Assembly: GCA_035462025.1 (NCBI GenBank)
Contig: DATHUR010000145.1
Location: 1-46,629, forward strand
Source of the DNA: Egicoccus sp035462025
GTDB lineage: Bacteria; Actinomycetota; Nitriliruptoria; Nitriliruptorales; Nitriliruptoraceae
Direction: 5' to 3'
DNA: 46,629 bases
Both the position numbers and the translations under genes were made by a program. Of this stretch, positions 1-8,236 are shown in pieces (position 1 is the first letter of the stretch; each line of letters starts with the position of its first letter). The notes below the pieces were generated by a model. It was given only the letters and a program-made list of their open reading frames with translations, did not search any database and had not been told where the DNA came from.

Positions 1-186
1 GGACTGACCACCACCACCATCCCCACCACCTGGCAACCCCCCGACGACCCCCGCCGACGCCGACGGCGACCACCCCGCCCCGAACCACCCGGCCAGCAGG
101 TCCCCGGGCCGGACCACGCTGACCACGAACCCGAGCCACCACCATGCACGCCGGACGACGACCCTGGTGGCGCCCTCCCCTTCTAG
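1..186 (+). CDS. Possible 3' end of a gene cut by the window edge (HNH/13E12-like tail?)
   Basis: Frame 1 is open from the first base to a TAG at 184-186, about 61 codons. The translation is rich in Pro, Asp, Arg and Thr, beginning GLTTTTIPTTWQPPDD and ending PDDDPGGALPF. Tails of this kind are common at the C-terminus of actinobacterial 13E12/DUF222 HNH-endonuclease-like proteins, but no HNH motif lies in the part seen, so the name is a guess. It would converge on leuD. An open frame this short could also be chance in GC-rich DNA. Confidence 0.3.
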   Translation, partial: GLTTTTIPTTWQPPDDPRRRRRRPPRPEPPGQQVPGPDHADHEPEPPPCTPDDDPGGALPF

Positions 187-197
187 CGCCGGGCGCT
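185..197. terminator. Short GC palindrome between convergent genes
   Basis: AGCGCC and GGCGCT flank a single G, giving a compact inverted repeat between the stop of the left-hand open frame and the leuD stop at 211. There is no T-run, so it is at best a weak or bidirectional terminator. Confidence 0.25.
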
Positions 198-210
198 GGC
201 CGAGCGGCGA

Positions 211-840
211 TCAGGGGGTCGGGACGAGCGGCTTCCAGGCGGGGCGGGATGCCTCGTAGCCGGCGATGTCGTCGGCGTCCTGCAGGGTCATGCCGATGTC
301 GTCGAGGCCGTTGAGCAGGCAGTGCTTGGTGTGCTGGTCGATGTCGAAGTGCGCGTCGACACCGGCCACCTCGCCGACAGCGGGCGCGCTCACCGTCTGC
401 GACTCGAGATCGACGGTGATCTCGACCGATGGGTCGGCTGCCACGAGGTCGAACAGTTGGCGGACGACGGGTTCGCCGAGCTGGACCGCAAGGACGCCGA
501 TCTTGCCGCAGTTGGTCCGGAAGATGTCGGCGAAGCTCGACGCGATGATGGCCTGGAAGCCGGCGTCCTCGAGCGCCCACGGCGCGTGTTCACGCGACGA
601 CCCGCACCCGAAGTTGCGGCCGGCGAGCAGGACGTTCGCGCCCGCGTGCTCGGGCTTGTTCATCGCGAAGTCCGGGTTGGGGCTGCCGTCGTCGAGGTAG
701 CGCCACTCGGAGAACGCCGCCGGGCCGAACCCGGTCCGCTTGACGCTCTTGAGGTACTGCTTGGGGATGATCGCGTCGGTGTCGATGTCGTTGGCGTCGA
801 TGGGGCAGGCGGTGCCCCGGACCACGGTGACGGGTTCCAT
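211..840 (-). CDS. leuD: 3-isopropylmalate dehydratase small subunit
   Basis: LeuD is the swivelling small subunit that with LeuC isomerises 2-isopropylmalate to 3-isopropylmalate in leucine synthesis. The 209-residue length is normal. Near the N-terminus it has the family pattern DIDTDAIIPKQYLK, and about residue 75 NFGCGSSREHAPWAL, which shapes the substrate site. The ATG at 840 overlaps the last base of the leuC stop, so the two subunits are probably translationally coupled. It is the last gene of the leucine operon. Confidence 0.97.
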   Translation of the reverse strand: MEPVTVVRGTACPIDANDIDTDAIIPKQYLKSVKRTGFGPAAFSEWRYLDDGSPNPDFAMNKPEHAGANVLLAGRNFGCGSSREHAPWALEDAGFQAIIASSFADIFRTNCGKIGVLAVQLGEPVVRQLFDLVAADPSVEITVDLESQTVSAPAVGEVAGVDAHFDIDQHTKHCLLNGLDDIGMTLQDADDIAGYEASRPAWKPLVPTP

Positions 841-2279
841 CAGACGTTGACCTCCTGCGCCGCGACGAACTCACGAACATCGGTGAGGCGGCCGGTCAGC
901 GCGGCGGCTGCGGCCATGGCGGGCGAGACGAGGTGGGTGCGCCCCTTGAAGCCCTGCCGGCCCTCGAAGTTGCGGTTGGATGTCGACGCGCACCGCTCGC
1001 CCGGGGCGAGCTGGTCGGGGTTCATGCCCAGGCACATCGAGCACCCGGGTGCGCGCCAGTCGAAACCGGCCTCGATGAGCAACTGGTCGAGCCCCTCGGC
1101 CTCGGCCGCCGCGGCGACCAGACCGGACCCTGGAACGACCATCGCGCGGATGCCCTCTTTCACGCGCTTGCCCTTGACGACTTCGGCAACGGCGCGCAGG
1201 TCCTCGAGCCGGCCGTTGGTGCACGAGCCGATGAAGACCGTGTCGAGTTCGATGTCGGTCATCGCCTCGCCACCGGTCAGCCCCATGTAGTCCAGCGCCC
1301 GCTGCCACTGCTTGGCGGTGGCCTCGTCGGGCGCCTGGTCGGGCGACGGCACGGTCCCGGTGACCGGCACCGACTGCGCCGGCGTGGTGCCCCAGGTCAC
1401 GGTCGGCACGACGTCGGCGGCGTCGATGTGCACGACCCGGTCGAAGACCGCGCCCTCGTCGGTGCGCAGCTCGCGCCACGCCTCGACCGCAGCGTCCCAG
1501 TCGGCACCCTTCGGCGCGTAGGGCTTGTCCTTGAGGTAGGCGAACGTGGTCTCGTCCGGGGCGACGAGCCCGGCGCGGGCACCGCCCTCGATGGACATGT
1601 TGCAGACCGTCATGCGGCCTTCCATCGACATCTCTTCGAACGCCTGGCCGCGGTACTCGATCACGTGGCCGGTGCCGCCGTCGACCCCGATGACGCCGAG
1701 GATGTGCAGGATCAGGTCCTTCGGCGTCGTGCCGGCCGGCAGGGAGCCGTCGACCTCGATCGCGAGGGTCTTCGGCATGCGCTGCGGCAGCGTCTGCGTC
1801 GCGAGCACGTGCTCGACCTCGCTGGTGCCGATGCCGAAGGCCAGCGCGCCGAACGCCCCGTGGGTGGCGGTGTGCGAGTCACCGCAGACGATGACCGCTC
1901 CCGGCTGGGTCAGGCCGAGCTCGGGACCGATGATGTGCACGATGCCCTGGTTGCGGCTGCCCATCGGGAACAGCCGGATGCCGAACTCCTCACAGTTGGC
2001 CCGCAGGGCCTCGAGCTGGGCGATCGACAGTTCGTCGGTCATGGGCAGCTCGCCGCTCACCTGCCGCGGATCGGTCGGCACATTGTGGTCGGCCGTCGCG
2101 AGGGTGAGGTCGGGGCGGCGCACCGTCCGACCGGCAACGCGAAGACCGTCGAAGGCCTGGGGCGAGGTCACCTCGTGGACGAGGTGCAGGTCGACGTAGA
2201 GCAGATCGGGCTGGCCCTCGCGGGACCGCACGACGTGCTGGTCCCAGATCTTCTCGGCAATCGTTCGTGGTTCGCTCAT
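840..2279 (-). CDS. leuC: 3-isopropylmalate dehydratase large subunit
   Basis: LeuC is the aconitase-like large subunit carrying the [4Fe-4S] cluster. The cluster cysteines are visible in FIGSCTNGR and in GCSMCLGMN. Other family blocks are VCGDSHTATHGAFGALAFGIGTSE (seen in two parts) and, near the C-terminus, SNRNFEGRQG. At 479 residues it is full length. A 79-base gap containing a strong hairpin separates it from the small gene upstream, so leuCD may be expressed at a different level from leuA. Confidence 0.97.
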   Translation of the reverse strand: MSEPRTIAEKIWDQHVVRSREGQPDLLYVDLHLVHEVTSPQAFDGLRVAGRTVRRPDLTLATADHNVPTDPRQVSGELPMTDELSIAQLEALRANCEEFGIRLFPMGSRNQGIVHIIGPELGLTQPGAVIVCGDSHTATHGAFGALAFGIGTSEVEHVLATQTLPQRMPKTLAIEVDGSLPAGTTPKDLILHILGVIGVDGGTGHVIEYRGQAFEEMSMEGRMTVCNMSIEGGARAGLVAPDETTFAYLKDKPYAPKGADWDAAVEAWRELRTDEGAVFDRVVHIDAADVVPTVTWGTTPAQSVPVTGTVPSPDQAPDEATAKQWQRALDYMGLTGGEAMTDIELDTVFIGSCTNGRLEDLRAVAEVVKGKRVKEGIRAMVVPGSGLVAAAAEAEGLDQLLIEAGFDWRAPGCSMCLGMNPDQLAPGERCASTSNRNFEGRQGFKGRTHLVSPAMAAAAALTGRLTDVREFVAAQEVNV

Positions 2280-2317
2280 CAGTCCCTCGTGTGATGCCCG
2301 TGTGCATGCGCCGCGTC

Positions 2318-2341
2318 GGCCGGGACACCTCCGTCCCGGCC
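2318..2341 (-). terminator. Strong hairpin between the 63-residue gene and leuC
   Basis: Perfect 9-bp arms GGCCGGGAC and GTCCCGGCC enclose a 6-base loop. It lies in the leuC 5' untranslated region, about 40 bases before the leuC ATG. There is no T-run, so it may be a partial terminator, an mRNA stability element or an attenuator rather than a classical intrinsic terminator. Confidence 0.45.
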
Positions 2342-2358
2342 ACGGCGTCAGGCGAGTG

Positions 2359-2550
2359 TCAGCCGGCCCAGCGTGACGACTGCGCCGCGGCGATCGAGCG
2401 GTAGTCGACCTCCTCGGAGCGGTTCACCTCGACGGTGACGTCGTCGGAGCCGGTCGACTCGGTGTAGGACGCCGCGACGGCGGCGACCAGTGCGGCCTCG
2501 TCCTCGGGCGTGTGGTCCGGCGGGACGTTCACGCGGATGACGTTCTTCAT
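2359..2550 (-). CDS. Small hypothetical protein in the leucine operon
   Basis: This 63-residue protein is not recognised. It begins MKNVIRVNVPPDHTPEDEA and is acidic, with a predicted alternation of a short strand, a helix (about residues 16-32) and a second strand around VTVEVNR; no cysteine or membrane segment is present. A good ribosome site GAGGT lies 7 bases before the ATG, and it sits between leuA and leuC in the same direction, with 78 bases to leuA. The position and ribosome site support a real gene. A role in leucine synthesis is inference from position only. Confidence 0.65.
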   Translation of the reverse strand: MKNVIRVNVPPDHTPEDEAALVAAVAASYTESTGSDDVTVEVNRSEEVDYRSIAAAQSSRWAG

Positions 2551-2628
2551 GCGACTACCTCGTTGGATGGCTGGGGGCCGTGCGGCCGTGATGCTGACTG
2601 TGTGCTCGCTGGCAGCGGTGTGGCCGGG

Positions 2629-4311
2629 TCACGGCCGGAACTCCGAGCTGCGGTGGACGAGTCGACGCGAGCGGTTGAGCGCATCGACGTAGGCGCGTGC
2701 GCTCGCCTCGACGATGTCGGTGGAGACGCCGCGCCCGGTGAAGCGCTGTCCGTCCTCCACTTCCACCGTGACGGTGACCTCACCGAGGGCGTCGATGCCC
2801 CCGGTGACGGCCGCCACCTGGAACGAGACCAGTGCGACCCCGTCCCGGCCGACCGCGCGGCGGATCGCGCCGCAGGCTGCATCGACCATGCCGTCTCCGG
2901 TCGCCTCGGCCGAGACCGTGGCGCCGGGGTCGTGGCCGAGTTCGGCCGCCACCTCGGCGTCGGTCAGCCGGACCTCGACGGAGGCCGTCGGCTGCGTGTC
3001 GGTCCCGCCGGTGACGGCGAGGGAGACGAGTTCGTAGTCGTCATCGGCCTTGACGTGGGTCTCGGCGATGACGATCGCGGCGACGTCCTCGGAGCTGACG
3101 ATCCCCTTGCGGTCCGCCAGGTCCTTGAAGCGCCGGAAGGCGTTCTGGGCTTCGGCGTCGTCGAGTTCGAACCCGAGGTCCTCGACGGCCTTGAAGAAGG
3201 CGTGCCGGCCGGAGTGCTTGCCGAGCACGATCTGCGAGCCGTCGGCGCCGACATCCTCGCTCTTCATGATCTCGTAGGTCAGGCGGTCGGCCAGCACGCC
3301 GTGCTGGTGGATGCCCGACTCGTGGGCGAAGGCGTTGGCGCCGACGACCGCCTTGTTCTTCTGCACCGAGTAGCCGGTCAGGCTCGACACCAGCCGGGAC
3401 GTGCGCAGCAGTTCGGGGGTGTGCAGGCCGTGGTCGACGCCCAGCAGGTCCGCCCGCGTGCGGATGGCCATCACGACCTCCTCGAGCGAGCAGTTGCCGG
3501 CACGCTCGCCCAGGCCGTTGACCGCGACCTCGATCTGACGGGCGCCGTTGCGCACCGCCTCGAGCGAGTTCGCCACCGCCAGGCCGAGGTCGTTGTGGCA
3601 GTGGACGCTGACGACCACGCCCTTGGCGGCGATGTCGGGGATGCGCGCGTGCAGTTCCTTGATCCAGCCGCCGAAGTCGTGCGGCAGGGCGTAGCCCACC
3701 GTGTCGGGGATGTTGACCGTGGTGGCGCCGGCGTCGACGGCCGCAGCAACGATGTCGACGAGGAACTCGAAGTCGGTGCGGGTCGCGTCCTGCGGGCTGA
3801 ACTCGACGTCGTCGGTGAACGAGCGGGCCAGTTCGACCGCCCGCACCGTCTGCGCCAGGATCTCGTCCTCGGACGCCTGCAGCATGTACTTGCGGTGGAT
3901 GTCGGAGGTCGACAGGAACGTGTGGATGCGGTGGCGCTTCGCGGGCGCCAGCGACTTGGCCGCCGCCTCGATGTCGCCGGGCATGGCACGGGCGAGGGCG
4001 GCGATCACCGGCGGCTCGCGCCGGTCGGTCTCGCCCTCGGAGCCGCCGGGACCCTGGGCGCCACGGGGCGCGTTGCCGACGATCTCGGCCACGGCCTTGA
4101 CGGCGTCGAAGTCGCCGGGCGAGGCGGCCGAGAAGCCGGCCTCGATCACGTCGACCTGCAGGCGGGCGAGTTGCTCGGCGATCTCGACCTTCTCGCGGGC
4201 GTCGAGCGAGATGCCGGGCGACTGCTCGCCGTCGCGCAGAGTGGTGTCGAAGATGGTGACGTCGTCGGGGACGACGCCTGCTGCGTCAGTGATGTCGGTG
4301 GGCCGACCCAT
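2629..4311 (-). CDS. leuA: 2-isopropylmalate synthase
   Basis: LeuA condenses acetyl-CoA with 2-oxoisovalerate, the first committed step of leucine synthesis. The TIM barrel starts with IFDTTLRDGEQSPG and carries the metal-binding HCHNDLG and the HESGIHQHG block. The C-terminal leucine-sensing domain is present (GDGMVDAACGAI and STDIVEASARAYVDALN), so feedback inhibition is expected. At 560 residues it is longer than the usual ~515; part of the excess is a Gly/Pro/Arg-rich insertion of about 20 residues around residues 78-97, starting NAPRGAQGPGG. The ATG at 4311 has AAGGA about 8 bases upstream. Confidence 0.97.
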   Translation of the reverse strand: MGRPTDITDAAGVVPDDVTIFDTTLRDGEQSPGISLDAREKVEIAEQLARLQVDVIEAGFSAASPGDFDAVKAVAEIVGNAPRGAQGPGGSEGETDRREPPVIAALARAMPGDIEAAAKSLAPAKRHRIHTFLSTSDIHRKYMLQASEDEILAQTVRAVELARSFTDDVEFSPQDATRTDFEFLVDIVAAAVDAGATTVNIPDTVGYALPHDFGGWIKELHARIPDIAAKGVVVSVHCHNDLGLAVANSLEAVRNGARQIEVAVNGLGERAGNCSLEEVVMAIRTRADLLGVDHGLHTPELLRTSRLVSSLTGYSVQKNKAVVGANAFAHESGIHQHGVLADRLTYEIMKSEDVGADGSQIVLGKHSGRHAFFKAVEDLGFELDDAEAQNAFRRFKDLADRKGIVSSEDVAAIVIAETHVKADDDYELVSLAVTGGTDTQPTASVEVRLTDAEVAAELGHDPGATVSAEATGDGMVDAACGAIRRAVGRDGVALVSFQVAAVTGGIDALGEVTVTVEVEDGQRFTGRGVSTDIVEASARAYVDALNRSRRLVHRSSEFRP

Positions 4312-4331
4312 CGAATTGTCCTTGTCTGCTC

Positions 4332-4421
4332 GCCACCTCGCGGCGGCTGATCCGTTGTGGGGATCCCCTTCGATGTGCCTCCGCGTCGCCGTGTGTCAGG
4401 GGGTGAAACGGCGGCGCGGCA
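4332..4421 (-). promoter_or_regulatory. Candidate leuA attenuation region (competing hairpins)
   Basis: Between the leader-peptide stop and leuA the transcript can form a stem at 4387-4413 (6-bp arms, CGCCGT/ACGGCG on the + strand) and a stem at 4332-4347 (GCCGCC-GCGA-GGTGGC on the transcript) just before the leuA ribosome site. A second GCCGCC close to the leader stop could pair with GGTGGC instead, so mutually exclusive folds are possible. No T-run is present, which favours translational or Rho-linked control over a simple terminator. Confidence 0.45.
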
Positions 4422-4529
4422 TCAAAGGACGAGCAGAAGGACGAGACCCACGAGCAGGATCTCGAGAGCGTGCAGCAGACCGCGACCGGCATCGAGCCGG
4501 TCGGCAACGGGGCTGCTGACGTCACGCAT
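4422..4529 (-). CDS. leuL: Leucine-rich leader peptide upstream of leuA
   Basis: A 35-codon ORF precedes leuA. It starts MRDVSSPVADRLDAGRGLL and ends ALEILLVGLVLLLVL. Eleven of its residues are leucine, concentrated in the second half, with the CTT-CTG-CTC-GTC-CTT run right before the stop. Such ORFs act in ribosome-mediated attenuation: leucine starvation stalls ribosomes on the Leu codons and changes folding of the RNA before leuA. LEU-type leaders upstream of leuA are established in actinobacteria. A promoter-like sequence ends only 9 bases before its ATG, which would make the transcript nearly leaderless. A hydrophobic small membrane peptide is the alternative. Confidence 0.65.
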   Translation of the reverse strand: MRDVSSPVADRLDAGRGLLHALEILLVGLVLLLVL

Positions 4530-4538
4530 GGTGTCGGG

Positions 4539-4566
4539 TGTATCGGCCCGATGGGTGCCGACGCAA
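4539..4566 (-). promoter_or_regulatory. Candidate promoter of the leucine operon
   Basis: On the minus strand TTGCGT (-35) is followed after 16 bases by GATACA (-10). Transcription would start about at the leader ATG (4529), as in leaderless actinobacterial mRNAs. The match to consensus is moderate. The rest of the 4312-4751 gap, from about 4567 to 4735, holds nothing else recognisable. Confidence 0.45.
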
Positions 4567-4751
4567 ATGCTTCCGCGCGCCACGCGTGCACGGCGGACCG
4601 GCACCCGCCCACCCGAACCGACCGATTCGTGCGGGTTGCGCCGGTCTGACCACGGCCGGCCCCACACGATCGGCGGGCACACCGCGCTAGGTTTCCTGAC
4701 GGCGTCCGCCGCTGTCCTCCGGACGTGCCCACCGGCGTCGGAAGGGGCGTA

Positions 4752-5645
4752 GTGACCGACGCGAGCAGTCGCGAGCAGGCCCTCGCGGTCGCGGCCCGCA
4801 CCGCCGACGACGCGGGCGTGCGGGTCGTCGACCTGCACCGCCACGCCGACATGCCCGACGTGTCGCGCCTCTTCGACGCCGTGTGGGGCCGGTCCGGCGA
4901 CGCGGCGTCGATCATGGCAACCGAGGCGCTGACGGCACTGGCGCACGCGGGCGCCCAGGTGTCGGGCGCCTACCGCGACGGCGAGTTGGTCGGCGCGACG
5001 GCCGCGTTCCTGGGGCTGGCCGACGACGGCGAGGTGTTCCTGCACTCCCACGTCACCGGCGTCCTGCCGGGCGCGGAGGGTCGCGGCGTCGGACGGGCGC
5101 TCAAGTGGCACCAGCGCGCCTGGTGCCTCGAGCGCGGGATCGGCCGGGTGCGTTGGACCTTCGACCCGCTGATCCGCCGCAACGCGGTGTTCAACCTGGT
5201 CCACCTCGGTGCCCGCGTCGTGGCCTGGCAGGACGACCTCTACGGCCGGATGCAGGACGAACGCAATGCCGGAGCGCCCACCGACCGCCTGATCGTCGAC
5301 TGGGACCTGGCCGCGCCACGCGTGCTGGCGGCGGCGCAGGGCCGTGCGGCGGAACCCGACGTCGGCGCGCTGCGCCGCTCCGGCGCCCATCCCCTCCTCG
5401 AGGTCGCCGAAGACCTGACGCCACACCTGACGCCGAACGACGCCCCACGACAACTCGTCCAGGTCCCCGCCGACATCGAAAGCCTGCGCCGCCAGGACCC
5501 CGATCTCGCCGTCGCCTGGGCCGCCGCGCTGCGCACCACCCTGGGACACGCGCTCGGGCTGGGGATGCGGGTGAGCGGGTTCTCGCGCGACGGGTGGTAC
5601 GTCCTCGCCGCCCACCGGGCCGTCGACGAACTGGCCCAACGATGA
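4752..5645 (+). CDS. GNAT-family acetyltransferase paired with menC (COG3375-like)
   Basis: A 297-residue protein with the acetyl-CoA binding loop PGAEGRGVGRALKWHQRAW and the subfamily pattern WTFDPLIRRNAVFNLVHLGA followed by PTDRLIVDW. These features match the predicted acetyltransferases of COG3375, often found beside menC. The GTG start at 4752 is preferred because GGAAGGGG lies just upstream; an ATG at 4725 is in frame but has no such site. The TGA overlaps the menC ATG, implying coupling. The acetylated substrate is unknown. Confidence 0.85.
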   Translation: MTDASSREQALAVAARTADDAGVRVVDLHRHADMPDVSRLFDAVWGRSGDAASIMATEALTALAHAGAQVSGAYRDGELVGATAAFLGLADDGEVFLHSHVTGVLPGAEGRGVGRALKWHQRAWCLERGIGRVRWTFDPLIRRNAVFNLVHLGARVVAWQDDLYGRMQDERNAGAPTDRLIVDWDLAAPRVLAAAQGRAAEPDVGALRRSGAHPLLEVAEDLTPHLTPNDAPRQLVQVPADIESLRRQDPDLAVAWAAALRTTLGHALGLGMRVSGFSRDGWYVLAAHRAVDELAQR

Positions 5646-6784
5646 TGCGACGCGACCTGGCGGCGGTCACGGTCACGCGCGTCGAACTCGTGCGGGTCCG
5701 CCTGCCGCTGGTCACGCCGTTCCGGACCTCGTTCGGGGTGCAGACCGAGCGCGACGCGCTGCTCGTGCTGGTCGCCGGCGACGACGTCGAGGGGTGGGGC
5801 GAGTGCGTGACGCCGGCCACGCCGATCTACACCGAGGAGTACACCGACGGGGCCGCCCACGCGCTCGAACACGTCCTGCTGCCCGCACTGCTCGGGCCGG
5901 GCCGGCGCCTACGAGTCGAGGACGTGGCCCTGCGCCTGGGCGGCTTCAAGGGGCACCGCATGGCGAAGGCGGCGATCGAGTCCGCCGTGCTCGACGCCCA
6001 GTTGCGCCTGGCCGACCGCTCCCTCGCCGAGCACCTCGAGGTCACCCGTGACCGGGTCCCGGCCGGCGTGTCGGTCGGCATCCCCGACGGTGGCGTCCCT
6101 GAACTGATCGAACTCGTCGAGGGCTACCTCGCGGCGGGCTACGTGCGGATCAAAGCGAAGGTGGCCCGCGGCACCGACGTCGCGCCCATGCAGGCACTCC
6201 GCAGCCGCTTCGGTGCCGCGTTGCACCTGCAGGTCGACGCGAACGCCGGGTACGACCCCGACGTCCGGGCCGACGTCGCGGCGCTCGACGCACTCGACGA
6301 ACTCGGCCTCGTGCAGATCGAGCAACCGTTCGGGCCGGATCGCCTGCTCGCCCACGCCAGGCATGCCGCACGCTGGCGGACGCCCGTCTGCCTCGACGAG
6401 TCGATCACCGACGCGGAGCGGGCGGTCGAAGCGCTGGCCCTGCGCGCCTGCCGGATCGTCAACATCAAGCCGGGCCGGGTCGGCGGTCCCCTCGAGGCCG
6501 TACGCGTCCACGACGCCTGTCGCGACCGCGGCATCCCGGTCTGGTGCGGAGGGATGCTCGAGACCGGCATCGGCCGGGCCCTCAACGTCGCCATCGCCGC
6601 CCTGCCAGGATTCGAGTTGCCCGGCGACACCTCGGCGTCCGACCGCTACTTCGCGGACGACCTGACCGAACCGTTCGTGCTCGTCGACGGCCACATCGCG
6701 GTCCCCGACGGGCCGGGGATCGGCCGCGAACCGCGGGCGGATGCCCTGCGCCGCGCGGACCGTCGGCCGGTCGACGTGACCTGA
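5642..6784 (+). CDS. menC: o-Succinylbenzoate synthase (enolase superfamily)
   Basis: MenC dehydrates SHCHC to o-succinylbenzoate in menaquinone synthesis. From the ATG at 5642 the protein has 380 residues and the complete enolase-superfamily site: K171 and K173 (RIKAKV), metal ligands D199 (QVDANAGY), E227 (QIEQPF) and D252 (CLDESI), and K276 (NIKPGRVGG), followed by CGGMLETGIGRA. Members of this OSBS subgroup may also racemise N-acyl amino acids, so N-succinylamino-acid racemase activity is possible, and a GNAT partner fits that idea. Other men genes are not in the window. Confidence 0.92.
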   Translation: MMRRDLAAVTVTRVELVRVRLPLVTPFRTSFGVQTERDALLVLVAGDDVEGWGECVTPATPIYTEEYTDGAAHALEHVLLPALLGPGRRLRVEDVALRLGGFKGHRMAKAAIESAVLDAQLRLADRSLAEHLEVTRDRVPAGVSVGIPDGGVPELIELVEGYLAAGYVRIKAKVARGTDVAPMQALRSRFGAALHLQVDANAGYDPDVRADVAALDALDELGLVQIEQPFGPDRLLAHARHAARWRTPVCLDESITDAERAVEALALRACRIVNIKPGRVGGPLEAVRVHDACRDRGIPVWCGGMLETGIGRALNVAIAALPGFELPGDTSASDRYFADDLTEPFVLVDGHIAVPDGPGIGREPRADALRRADRRPVDVT

Positions 6785-6792
6785 TCTGCGGG

Positions 6793-8154
6793 TCAGGCGG
6801 GCAGGCCGGCCGGCCGAGAGCCGTGCGCCAGCGTGGCCTCGACGGCGTCCGCCCACGTCGCGATCGCGGCGACGTCGGCCGGGTCGGCGAGTTGTGCGAG
6901 GTCGCTCGTGCGCCGCACCTGGTCGCGGACGGCGTCGGCGCGATCGGCCGAGTCGGCGACGCGTTCGGCGACGTCGACGAGCAGACGCAGGATCGCCACG
7001 AGCACTACCGGTTCGGAGGCGGCGTACCGGCGCGGCTGGGCGAGCGCGAGATCGAGGCAGTCGCCGAACGACGGGCGTGGCTGGGCGGCCCGGACCCGGC
7101 CGGCGTCGTCGGTCACGACCACCGCCCCGAGCGGCCGGTCGGCCAGACGCACCAGGATCGAACTGAGCTGGGCCATGGCCTCCACGGCCGTCGTGGGATC
7201 GTTGATGCCGGGTGAGAGCGCCCGGACGGCGATGTCGACCAGTTGCCGAATGCCGAACGCGATGTCATCGGCCTCGGTGCGGTCACCGCCGAGGTGGAAG
7301 CTGCGGTGGACGGCATCCGCGGCCGTGTCACCGGTGTCCCGCTCGCCGGCGGCCGGCTCCTCGTCGGTCGTCTCGACGACCCATGCCCAGGCGATCGTCG
7401 TGCCCTCGGCCACCCACTCGCCGGGTCGGGGCCGCATGAGCACCGCCAAGCCGCGTTGCTCCGCGAGCCGGGCCAGGAGCGTGAGGTCGACGGTCTGCAC
7501 GTACCCGCTGGTGCGCGCCGTGACCACCTCGGCGCCGGGCGGCGGCTCGGGAGCGGGACCGTCGGGCAGCGTCTCGCGCGAGAGCGGGAGCCCCTCGACC
7601 AGGTGCAGCGTCTGGCGCCGGATCCCGCTCATCGCCACGTCGACGCGCAGTTGGCTGGTCAGGTGATGCAGGAAGTGGACCAGCAGCCCGACCGCCATCA
7701 ACGCCAGCAGCAGCGCGGCCGATACCGCGACGTCGGGCACGAAGCTCACCCCTTCGTCGGGCGTGCGGACGTGTCGCAGGACGGTGACGTGGAAGACACC
7801 GGAGCCGATCATGCCGCTGAGCACGAACTGGACGCTGCGGTCCTTGAGGAAGGTGCGCAGGATTCGCGGCGTGAACTGCGAGGCCGCCATCTGCAGCGCA
7901 ACGACCGTCAACGAGAACACCACGCCGACCACGGTGAAGGTCGCCCCGGCCAACTCACCCAGGATGGTGCGCGCACCGTCGGGGCTGCCCGAGTAGGCCA
8001 GCAGGCCCGGCAGCCGCGCCGTCCATGCCGCCGGGACGGCGACCAGCACCTGCGCCAGGACGATCGCCGCGACCACCCCGAGTGTCGGCAGCAGCCAGAG
8101 CGAGTCCTGCAGGTCGCGCCACAGCGCCCGCAGTCGAACGGGCAGCACCTCCAC
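6793..8154 (-). CDS. DUF2254 membrane protein
   Basis: A 453-residue protein with four hydrophobic segments in the first half (near LLPTLGVVAAIVLAQVLVAV, TFTVVGVVFSLTVVALQ, VQFVLSGMIGSGVF and VSAALLLALMAVGLLVHFL) and a soluble second half. The block ALQMAASQFTPRILRTFL and the later GINDPTTA are typical of the DUF2254 family, whose function is unknown. GTG at 8154 is chosen because GGAAGGGA precedes it; upstream in-frame starts run into the divergent ligase promoter region. It converges on menC with an 8-base gap. Confidence 0.85.
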   Translation of the reverse strand: MEVLPVRLRALWRDLQDSLWLLPTLGVVAAIVLAQVLVAVPAAWTARLPGLLAYSGSPDGARTILGELAGATFTVVGVVFSLTVVALQMAASQFTPRILRTFLKDRSVQFVLSGMIGSGVFHVTVLRHVRTPDEGVSFVPDVAVSAALLLALMAVGLLVHFLHHLTSQLRVDVAMSGIRRQTLHLVEGLPLSRETLPDGPAPEPPPGAEVVTARTSGYVQTVDLTLLARLAEQRGLAVLMRPRPGEWVAEGTTIAWAWVVETTDEEPAAGERDTGDTAADAVHRSFHLGGDRTEADDIAFGIRQLVDIAVRALSPGINDPTTAVEAMAQLSSILVRLADRPLGAVVVTDDAGRVRAAQPRPSFGDCLDLALAQPRRYAASEPVVLVAILRLLVDVAERVADSADRADAVRDQVRRTSDLAQLADPADVAAIATWADAVEATLAHGSRPAGLPA

Positions 8155-8236
8155 CGCGATCCCTTCCACGTCACATCGCCCGCGATCATGGCAGGCTTTC
8201 GCTGACCACCCGACCACCCGGACCGGCGAGCGCCCC

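Noticed and set aside
2512..4350. 612-residue open frame on the + strand opposite leuA
   Set aside because: Same reason: antisense to a clear leuA, no recognisable domain and no ribosome site.
4359..4368. GGGGATCCCC palindrome in the leuA leader
   Set aside because: Self-complementary with no loop; cannot form a useful hairpin and is likely chance, though it could stack on neighbouring stems.
4517..4524. TGACGTCA near the leader-peptide start as a third copy of the RHH operator
   Set aside because: Single 8-mer without a partner arm; GACGTC is frequent in this genome because it encodes Asp-Val.
4883..5641. Long N-terminal extension in frame with menC
   Set aside because: It overlaps the GNAT gene in another frame and is Arg/Pro-rich; menC has a natural ATG at 5642 overlapping the GNAT stop.
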